NCBI GenBank assembly: GCA_019309945.1
Contig: JAFDFH010000051.1
Coordinates: forward strand, 1 to 38,497
Direction: 5' to 3'
Length of the DNA: 38,497 bases
From: Deltaproteobacteria bacterium
Lineage (GTDB): Bacteria; Desulfobacterota; Desulfobacteria; Desulfobacterales; JAFDFH01
Shown here piece after piece: positions 32,054 to 38,497 of this stretch (its first letter is position 1; each line of letters starts with the position of its first letter). The position numbers and the translations under genes were made by a program. Below the pieces are notes generated by a model that saw only the letters and a list, made by a program, of their open reading frames with translations, had not been told where the DNA came from and made no database searches.

Positions 32054-33968
32054 TCCTTTCTATGTAACAACGCCCATCTATTATGTAAACGCAAGACCTC
32101 ACCTGGGCCACGCATACACGACGATAATCGCTGATGTAGCACGCAGGTTTCGCTCCATGGAACAGGCCGAGACCTACTTTCTTACCGGTACCGACGAGCA
32201 CGGGGACAAGGTCGTACGTGCTGCTAAAAAAGAAAATTTGACTCCCAAAGCTTATGCCGACAAAATCAGCGGGCTTTTTAAAGATCTTTGGCCTGAGCTC
32301 AATATCCGGTACGACCAATTTATCCGGACGACCGATCCGGCTCATATGGCGGTGGTAAAACAGATTTTACAGAAAATTTATGATAAAGGCGATATTTATT
32401 TCAGCGAATACGAAGGCCTTTATTGTTTTGGGTGCGAACGCTTTTACACCCATCGCGAGCTGGTTGACGGTAAGTGCCCGGATCATGAAACCGAACCTGA
32501 AATCATCAAAGAATCCAATTACTTTTTTAAAATGAGCCGGCATCAGGGCTGGCTGATTGATCACATAAAAGCGAATCCTGATTTTATACGTCCTGAGCGT
32601 TACAAAAACGAAGTCCTGGCTTTTTTAAAGGAACCCCTGGAGGATCTGTGTATCTCCCGGCCCAAAACCCGCCTGAAGTGGGGAATCACGCTACCGTTTG
32701 ATAATAACTACGTTACCTATGTCTGGTTTGATGCACTTTTAAACTATATCTCAGCCCTGGGGTACCCGGATGGGGAGTTGTTTAAAAAGTTCTGGCCTTT
32801 TGCCCAGCACATCGTTGCCAAGGATATCCTAAAACCCCATGGCATCTACTGGCCGATCATGCTCAAGGCAGCCGAAATTCCTTTGTTTCAGCATCTAAAT
32901 GTTCATGGATACTGGAATGTTGAGCAAAGTAAAATGTCTAAGAGCCTTGGTAATGTCATCGACCCGCTTCAACTCAAAAATATTTATGGACTCGACGCCT
33001 ACCGGTTTTTTCTGTTACGCGATATGGTTTTTGGCCTTGATTCGAGCTTCAGCGAAACCTCGCTTGTCCAGCGCATCAATTCAGATTTGGCAAATGATCT
33101 GGGGAATCTGTTTTCCAGGATTCTTGCAATGGTCCATAAATATTTCAAAGGCATCGTCCCTGAATCTAATCCTGAAATTGAAGAAGAATTGCAACTCGGC
33201 CTGAAAACAAATGTGTCCAAGGCTATTGCTGAATTCGAGAGGGAGATGGAAACGTTTGCTTTTCACAAAGCCCTCATGGCTGTCTGGGAATTGATCAATC
33301 ATATGAATAAATATATTGATGTGATGGCCCCGTGGGAACTTGCCAAGAAAAAATCAAACAAAAAGCAGCTGGAAGCTGTGATCTACGATCTTCTGGAAGG
33401 ACTCAGAATCATATCCGGCCTTATCTACCCGGTAATGCCGGATACGGCCGCAACAATGCAAAAACACCTCGGGATGGATCCAGACGAGCCCTTTTATCAT
33501 TTTGACCGACTTAAAACCTGGAAAACCACGATGCCCGGCATGGTACTTCCAAAATCGACCACACTTTTCCCGAGAATCGACATGGACAAATTAAAAAAGC
33601 CCTCACCGGAAACAGATCATCCGCAAGCAGTCAATTCCGACATCAAACCATTCATCACCCTGGAAACATTGCGCAAGGTTGATCTCAGAGTGGGAACCGT
33701 GATTCGGGCGGAGGCGATTCCGAGAGCAAAAAAGCTTCTTAAACTTGAGGTCGATATTGGGGAAACACGAATAATCGTTGCCGGCATTGCTGAAAATTAT
33801 ACCCCGGAGGACCTGGTAGATAAACAGGTGATCGTTGTGGCAAATCTAAAACCTGTCAAATTAATGGGAATATTATCCAACGGCATGCTGCTTGCCGCGG
33901 TGGATGAAAATGGAAATACCATCGCCACCCTGGAGAAAAAAGTAACACCGGGAACTCCTCTCGAATAG
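32046..33968 (+). CDS. metG: Methionyl-tRNA synthetase with C-terminal tRNA-binding domain
   Basis: Charges tRNA-Met. 640 residues. The HIGH motif reads HLGHAY, KMSKS is exact (SKMSKSLGN), and the zinc knuckle is present (CFGCERF, KCPDH). The C-terminal OB-fold (about 535-640, VDLRVGTVIRAEAIPRAKKL) is the EMAP-like tRNA-binding domain used for dimerisation. It overlaps the RicT-like gene by 8 bases, so it is coupled. A family A repeat begins 1 base after the stop. Confidence 0.97.
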   Translation: MPDPFYVTTPIYYVNARPHLGHAYTTIIADVARRFRSMEQAETYFLTGTDEHGDKVVRAAKKENLTPKAYADKISGLFKDLWPELNIRYDQFIRTTDPAHMAVVKQILQKIYDKGDIYFSEYEGLYCFGCERFYTHRELVDGKCPDHETEPEIIKESNYFFKMSRHQGWLIDHIKANPDFIRPERYKNEVLAFLKEPLEDLCISRPKTRLKWGITLPFDNNYVTYVWFDALLNYISALGYPDGELFKKFWPFAQHIVAKDILKPHGIYWPIMLKAAEIPLFQHLNVHGYWNVEQSKMSKSLGNVIDPLQLKNIYGLDAYRFFLLRDMVFGLDSSFSETSLVQRINSDLANDLGNLFSRILAMVHKYFKGIVPESNPEIEEELQLGLKTNVSKAIAEFEREMETFAFHKALMAVWELINHMNKYIDVMAPWELAKKKSNKKQLEAVIYDLLEGLRIISGLIYPVMPDTAATMQKHLGMDPDEPFYHFDRLKTWKTTMPGMVLPKSTTLFPRIDMDKLKKPSPETDHPQAVNSDIKPFITLETLRKVDLRVGTVIRAEAIPRAKKLLKLEVDIGETRIIVAGIAENYTPEDLVDKQVIVVANLKPVKLMGILSNGMLLAAVDENGNTIATLEKKVTPGTPLE

Positions 33969-33969
33969 T

Positions 33970-34107
33970 TAGTGTCCGTCCAGAAACGAGGATTTTTGGT
34001 CGAGATCAAGGCCTGCGAAAAATTTTACCGCAGGCATATAGTTGATATTCCGAGGATAAAATTTTGAGCATAACGCAGAGATCGGGTAAAAAGACCGTTT
34101 CTGGATG
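33970..34107. repeat. Family A repeat, copy 6 (right terminus truncated)
   Basis: TAGTGTCCGTCCAGAAACGA through CGTTTCTGGATG; the final GGCACTA is missing and the sequence passes straight into what looks like coding sequence of the next gene. It contains the hairpin GCCTGCG...CGCAGGC. Confidence 0.85.
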
Positions 34108-34151
34108 ACCCCATCAACCATAAAAGACCGAGCTGGACTGACTATCAGGCC

Positions 34152-35513
34152 GTGCTGAAAAGGAATGCGGCCCAAAAAAGGATATTCAAAAACGCCCTGA
34201 AATACATCATCCTGCCTGTCATTTTACTTTTTGCGGTTTACGAATTAATCCAAGGGATAGGTGGGCTTGCTGCCGACCAGATGGAGGCAGCTAAAACCGT
34301 TTTATCAGAAGATAAAGCCGACACGTCCGATCATTCTGAACCGTTAATCTCAAAACGGGAGGTTCAATCTTTACTCGATAACAACGTTTTTATTAATCTT
34401 CAGGCTAACCATTTCGATTTTATTCACGATGGCCAAAACTTTCAGGTCGACACCTCCATTGATATTCCCCTGCAACAGTTTATATTAAAAAAGATGGATC
34501 GTGCCAATTCCCGACGTATTGGCGTTGTGGTATTGGAACCGCTGACAGGTAAGGTTTTGGCAATGGCGGGTTTTGATAAGACAAATCCATCCAATAACCC
34601 GTGTTTAGACAATCGCTTTCCCGCCGCAAGCATATTTAAAATTATAACCGCAGCGGCCGCTATCGAGAAGTGCGGTTTTGACCCCAATACAACGCTTAAG
34701 TTTAACGGGGGGAAATATACCCTATATAAATCTCAGCTTAGAGAAAGAACAAATAAATATACCGCCAGGATTACGCTTCAGGACTCATTCGCCCAGTCTG
34801 TTAACCCTGTGTTTGGAAAAATCGGTTCGCTCTATCTTAAAAAATCCGCTCTCCAGACATATGCTTCGGCTTTCGGTTTTAACCAGGATATTGATTTTGA
34901 GCTCCCCCTATCCCCCAGTTTTATCAAATTAACGGACGAGCCGTATCATTGGGCGGAAATTGCCAGTGGTTTCAACCGGGAAACCTTGTTGTCGCCCATG
35001 CACGGCGCACTCATCAGTTCCGCTATATTGAATTCAGGCAAACTGGTCGAACCGACCGTCGTTGATCAGGTTACGGATGCAAACGGTCAGGCGATTTACC
35101 AAAGCCGTTTGACCCCCATTCAGCAGGCCTGCAAAAAAAACACATCGATTGCCGTAAAAAAATTAATGAATGCATCGATTCGTTCCGGAACCTGCCGCAA
35201 AGCCTTCAGGGGTTACCGCAAAGATCCGGTTCTCTCCAGGTTGAATATTGGCGGTAAATCCGGTTCGATTTATAATAGATCGCATGATACGCGCTTTGAC
35301 TGGTTTGTCGGATTTGCCGAGGAAAAAGAAGGTTACGAAAAGATTGCCGTCTCCGTTGTCATTGCCCATGGGAAATATATCGGTAAACGCGCTACCCGAT
35401 ATGGGCGCATCCTGATAAAACAATACTTTGGCAATTATTTTGCGAATAAAAAGAGAACCATAAAAAAAGATTTTTTGATCGCTGGACACAAATTACCAAT
35501 AGTAAATCAGTAG
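34152..35513 (+). CDS. PBP-type transpeptidase (class B-like), possibly N-terminally clipped
   Basis: 453 residues. A single membrane anchor (about 18-36), a linker, then a penicillin-binding transpeptidase domain: AASIFKI (S-x-x-K), SVN and KSGS. It lacks a PBP dimerisation domain, so it resembles PBP2-like or BlaR-type stand-alone transpeptidases. The GTG at 34152 is the first usable start, with a poor ribosome site. The frame upstream (HKRPSWTDYQ just before it) looks coding but leads into the truncated family A repeat without any start. The original N-terminus was probably a little longer. An inverted-repeat element begins at its stop codon. Confidence 0.82.
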   Translation: MLKRNAAQKRIFKNALKYIILPVILLFAVYELIQGIGGLAADQMEAAKTVLSEDKADTSDHSEPLISKREVQSLLDNNVFINLQANHFDFIHDGQNFQVDTSIDIPLQQFILKKMDRANSRRIGVVVLEPLTGKVLAMAGFDKTNPSNNPCLDNRFPAASIFKIITAAAAIEKCGFDPNTTLKFNGGKYTLYKSQLRERTNKYTARITLQDSFAQSVNPVFGKIGSLYLKKSALQTYASAFGFNQDIDFELPLSPSFIKLTDEPYHWAEIASGFNRETLLSPMHGALISSAILNSGKLVEPTVVDQVTDANGQAIYQSRLTPIQQACKKNTSIAVKKLMNASIRSGTCRKAFRGYRKDPVLSRLNIGGKSGSIYNRSHDTRFDWFVGFAEEKEGYEKIAVSVVIAHGKYIGKRATRYGRILIKQYFGNYFANKKRTIKKDFLIAGHKLPIVNQ

Positions 35514-35684
35514 TAACTACTCAGGTGGATAGGCTGAAGGCTGAAGACTGTTAGGAAAAAGCGCAATTTAAAGCCATGTTTGATGCAAGAATCAGATATT
35601 TCCGCCAAAGTACGGTAATCGTGCTTTTCTGACTCCTTCAGCCTTCAGTCTAAACAGCTTCAGCCTGACTACGTGAGTAGTTAC
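35513..35684. repeat. Inverted-repeat element between the transpeptidase and kdnA
   Basis: GTAACTACTCA at 35513 and TGAGTAGTTAC ending at 35684 form terminal inverted repeats. Inside, AGGCTGAAGGCTGAAGACTG pairs with CAGCCTTCAGTCT. It begins at the last base of the stop codon. No coding sequence was found in it. Confidence 0.8.
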
Positions 35685-35713
35685 AATCAGTAATTATAAC
35701 AGGGAGATAGACG

Positions 35714-36901
35714 ATGCCGGGTTTTGAATGGTTTGGCGACGAGGAACGGAAAGAAGTTTTAGATGTATTAGATACAGGCGTACTGTTTCGCTACGGGTTT
35801 GATCAGGCGCGAAAAAATAACTGGAAAGCAAAAGCATTTGAAGCTGAATTGGCGAAGCGTACTGGCGTGAGGTACTGCCACCTGTGCGCCAGCGGTACGG
35901 CGGCCCTCAGCATTGCTTTGGCATCATCTGGTATCGGAGCAGGCGATGAAGTTGTCGTTCCGCCCTTTACTTTTATCGCAAGCATCGAAGCAGTCTTGAA
36001 CGCCGGCGCCGTCCCGGTGTTTGCTGAAATCGATGCAACCCTTTGCCTTGACCCGGAAGGCATTGCCGCGGTTGTTACCCCGCGCACGAAAGCCATCCTC
36101 CCCGTTCACATGTGCGGGTCCATGGCCCGAATTGACGAAATACAACGGTTTTGTAAACAAAACGGGTTTATCCTCATCGAGGATGCCTGCCAGTCCCTGG
36201 GTGCAACCTTTAATGGAAAGGCCCTCGGCACCTTCGGTCAAATGGGTTGTTTTTCATTCGACCCTGTTAAAACCGCGACATGCGGAGAAGGCGGGGCGGT
36301 GGTAACAGACGACAAGGACCTTTATACCAACGCCGATGCGTATGCCGATCATGGCCACGATCACATCGGTAATGACCGGGGGCTTGAAGGGCAGCTGTTT
36401 TTGGGCGCCAATTATCGCATCAGTGAACTGAATGCCGCCGTGGGTCTGGCCCAGTTAAGAAAACTGGATGCCATGCTGGCAAAACAACGTGAGCATAAAA
36501 AGGCCATTAAAGAAGCCCTCACACAGTTTCCCGAAATCGAATTCAGGAAAATACCGGATGAAAAAGGAGACTCAGCCACTTTTCTTTCTTTTTTTCTTCC
36601 GGACGAATCAGAGGCCCGAAGAGTCGCTGCTGATCTTGGGAAAGCGGGTGTGGATGCCTGCTTCTACTGGTATGATAACAACTGGCATTATATCCGGCAG
36701 TGGCATCACCTTAAACAACTGACGTGTGCCGCCAGACTTCCGTTAACATTGCTTGAATCCTGTCCGGACTATGAAAAAATCGAACTTCCCCGGTCTGACA
36801 GCATCATCGGCAGGACAATCTCGATGCTGATCAAGCTTTCCTGGACAGAGGATGAACTTCAGCAGCGGATTGAAAAAATTGTTCAAACGATAAGAGGATA
36901 A
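35714..36901 (+). CDS. kdnA: 8-amino-3,8-dideoxy-manno-octulosonate aminotransferase
   Basis: PLP enzyme that transfers an amino group to 8-oxo-Kdo, giving 8-amino-Kdo (Kdo8N) for LPS. A 395-residue DegT/DnrJ/EryC1-type fold; PLP lysine is Lys186 in SFDPVKTATCGEGG. Long segments match Shewanella KdnA as I recall it: GDEVVVPPFTFIASIEA, HMCGSMARIDEI, YADHGHDHIG and ISMLIKLSWTE. The ribosome site AGGGAG lies 7 bases before the ATG. kdnB starts 4 bases downstream, so the pair is co-translated and works in sequence. Confidence rests on remembered similarity plus the pairing. Confidence 0.9.
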   Translation: MPGFEWFGDEERKEVLDVLDTGVLFRYGFDQARKNNWKAKAFEAELAKRTGVRYCHLCASGTAALSIALASSGIGAGDEVVVPPFTFIASIEAVLNAGAVPVFAEIDATLCLDPEGIAAVVTPRTKAILPVHMCGSMARIDEIQRFCKQNGFILIEDACQSLGATFNGKALGTFGQMGCFSFDPVKTATCGEGGAVVTDDKDLYTNADAYADHGHDHIGNDRGLEGQLFLGANYRISELNAAVGLAQLRKLDAMLAKQREHKKAIKEALTQFPEIEFRKIPDEKGDSATFLSFFLPDESEARRVAADLGKAGVDACFYWYDNNWHYIRQWHHLKQLTCAARLPLTLLESCPDYEKIELPRSDSIIGRTISMLIKLSWTEDELQQRIEKIVQTIRG

Positions 36902-36905
36902 CTTT

Positions 36906-37985
36906 ATGTTTCGAAATTTCAAGGTGGTTTCCCGTGTGGTATTCGGTCGGGGCTGCTTTAATCAGCTTGACGATATCCTATCAGGAAAAAGAAAAGCGAC
37001 GGATTCTTTCATGGTCTTTCTAATGGATGACGTATTTAAAAACAGCGCGTTGGAAGAAAGGCTACCGCTGAAAGACCAGGATCTTCTTTTATGGGTGAAT
37101 GTTGATGATGAGCCCAAAACGGCTTACGTTGACGAATTGACCCAAGATGTCAGAACGTATATCCAATCCGGCCTGGAGCGGCTGCCGGACGGCGTGATCG
37201 GAATCGGCGGCGGAAGTACCATGGATCTGGCCAAAGCCGTCGCCCTGATGCTCACAAACCCCGGTTCTTCCGCTGATTATCAGGGTTGGGACCTGATTAA
37301 CAACCCGGCGATATATCACGTGGCGATTCCCACCCTTTCCGGAACCGGCGCAGAAGTCTCCCGCACGACGGTACTGACCGGCCCTGAAAAAAAACTGGGT
37401 ATCAATTCCGACTACACGGTCTTTGACCAGATTGTACTGGATCCGGATCTGACGTCCGGGGCACCGGCCGACCAGCGCTTTTATACGGGAATGGACTGTT
37501 ATATCCATTGCGTGGAATCACTAACCGGCACTTTTCTAAATGCCTTCAGCCAGTCATATGGCGAAAAAGCGATGGATCTCTGCCGAGAGGTCTTTCTGGA
37601 ACACGGCCCGGACAGCAACGGCAAGCTGATGATGGCTTCTTATTTCGGAGGCATGAGCATCGCCTATTCCCAGGTGGGCATTTGCCACGCGCTTTCATAC
37701 GGTCTTTCCTTTGTTCTTGGTCTTCACCACGGCATCGGCAACTGCATCGCCTTTGATTATCTGGAAGAATTCTATCCGGAAGGGGTTCGCGAATTTCGCG
37801 AAATGATGGACAAACACGGCATCAAACTCCCCCGCGGCCTTGTTTCCGGTATGGACAGCATCGATCTGGATAAAATGATCGACGTTGCCCTGGTACTCGA
37901 CCCGCTCTGGGAAAACGCCCTGGGACCGGACTGGAAAAAAATCATGACACGCGACAGGATAAGGGAGCTTTATCAAAAAATGTAG
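36906..37985 (+). CDS. kdnB: 3-deoxy-manno-octulosonate 8-oxidase
   Basis: Iron-type alcohol dehydrogenase that oxidises the C8 hydroxyl of Kdo to the aldehyde used by KdnA. 359 residues. The NAD site IGGGSTMDLAKAV (GGGS at 101-104) is followed by TLSGTGAEVSRT, NSDYTVFDQIVLDP, YTGMDCYIHCVES and LGLHHGIGNCIAFD, which hold the usual Asp/His metal ligands of the group III ADH fold. The order and motifs match Shewanella KdnB. It is the last gene of the kdnAB pair; no kdsB-type CMP transferase follows within the window. Confidence 0.92.
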   Translation: MFRNFKVVSRVVFGRGCFNQLDDILSGKRKATDSFMVFLMDDVFKNSALEERLPLKDQDLLLWVNVDDEPKTAYVDELTQDVRTYIQSGLERLPDGVIGIGGGSTMDLAKAVALMLTNPGSSADYQGWDLINNPAIYHVAIPTLSGTGAEVSRTTVLTGPEKKLGINSDYTVFDQIVLDPDLTSGAPADQRFYTGMDCYIHCVESLTGTFLNAFSQSYGEKAMDLCREVFLEHGPDSNGKLMMASYFGGMSIAYSQVGICHALSYGLSFVLGLHHGIGNCIAFDYLEEFYPEGVREFREMMDKHGIKLPRGLVSGMDSIDLDKMIDVALVLDPLWENALGPDWKKIMTRDRIRELYQKM

Positions 37986-38497
37986 TTTCCATCTATCGGC
38001 CGTCATTTGCCCTTCACCACCGCGTTATTCCACCAATATATTCATTTTCCCAATATTCTCCCTCCCATCCGAATGCACTTGAAATTGGGCACAGCCGCCC
38101 AGTCTTATGTGCAATCTCATACTTTTTCGCCCCTTCATATCTCCCCTTTCTCGAATCGATTTATCAATACGAACTATTTTTTGATTACATTCTGATTTAT
38201 AGGGGGGCAGATGGTTTGAGAAAAATGATAATAAGAAGTTCTTTTTTTTCTTTATTTGTCGGTGAACGAAGATGATTTGACAATAGTAAAAAACCGAGAT
38301 CTATTTGACTTGACACACACCAATCATATATCTGTACTTCATGAATTTTTACAGCATCGTTGATAATGGCAAGAAACAGGTAATTTCTGAAGTGACAGGC
38401 AGGCCACAAGATATAGTATCCGCCTTATTTATTTCGATTGAGGAATATCGGTTGAATCTCACACTGTTTTATTGATATGAACCACTGAGCACTATGG
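37986..38497. other. Non-coding stretch at the right edge
   Basis: No convincing gene: the short frames here lack ribosome sites and recognisable residues. The base composition becomes AT-rich after 38200. A TTGACTTGACA stretch near 38307-38317 could be a promoter element for a gene beyond the edge, but no clear -10 box is placed well. Confidence 0.5.

Noticed and set aside
38007..38409. Short frames at the right edge
   Set aside because: No ribosome sites, no recognisable residues and AT-rich composition; best treated as non-coding.

Overview
The window looks like a chromosomal segment of a Gram-negative anaerobe, most likely a sulfate-reducing Desulfobacterota (Desulfobacterales-like). The grounds are LPS assembly and LPS sugar genes (lptD, heptose-type genes, a kdnAB pair), cobamide genes with a CbiR-type remodelling enzyme, a V4R/histidine-kinase sensory cluster, a small 2[4Fe-4S] ferredoxin, and many short palindromic repeats. 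The taxon is inferred from gene content; no rRNA, tRNA, CRISPR array or intact transposase gene was seen. LAYOUT. 1-3178 (minus): two V4R-domain proteins and a PAS-PAS-GAF histidine kinase that is cut by the window edge. 3179-6194: a COG0523 GTPase behind a perfect consensus promoter, a Rieske protein boxed between inverted repeat copies, and an unrecognised Rossmann/cysteine-motif protein. 6195-8828: a repeat-rich gap, then cbiB-cbiR (cobamide synthesis and remodelling) and a convergent small His-rich protein. 8829-14143: penicillin-binding protein 1A, an HTH/zinc-ribbon regulator, an exported TPR protein and an S41 processing protease. 14375-16944 (minus): a methylated-DNA repair protein, a LarA-like isomerase and a ferredoxin. 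17535-23229 (minus): an apparent five-gene operon surE - HD/OB nuclease - tmk - cysK::cysS-like fusion - unknown gene. 23723-33968 (plus): lptD, a heptose-kinase-like GHMP kinase, a sugar epimerase that has lost its start codon, a GmhA-like isomerase, a specialised NusG, an HU/IHF protein, holB, a RicT-like PSP1 protein and metG. 34152-37985: a PBP-type transpeptidase, then kdnA and kdnB for 8-amino-Kdo. 37986-38497 holds no convincing gene. HOW IT FITS TOGETHER. Much of the window serves the envelope: peptidoglycan (PBP1A, the second transpeptidase), LPS export (LptD), heptose-type sugars and amino-Kdo. Housekeeping genes (tmk, holB, ricT, metG) are mixed in. REPEATS. About 20 small non-coding elements fill most gaps. 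Four families (A-D, about 100-150 bp) share a related core but carry different terminal inverted repeats; family E is a 271-bp near-palindrome. Many lie within about 25 bp downstream of stop codons. Others sit at gene starts, where they appear to have reshaped the N-termini or leaders of lptD, the epimerase and the second transpeptidase. The most unusual protein is the CysK-CysRS fusion. It keeps the zinc/cysteine-binding residues of CysRS but has lost KMSKS and the second His of HIGH, so it may be a cysteine-using enzyme that is not a normal tRNA synthetase.
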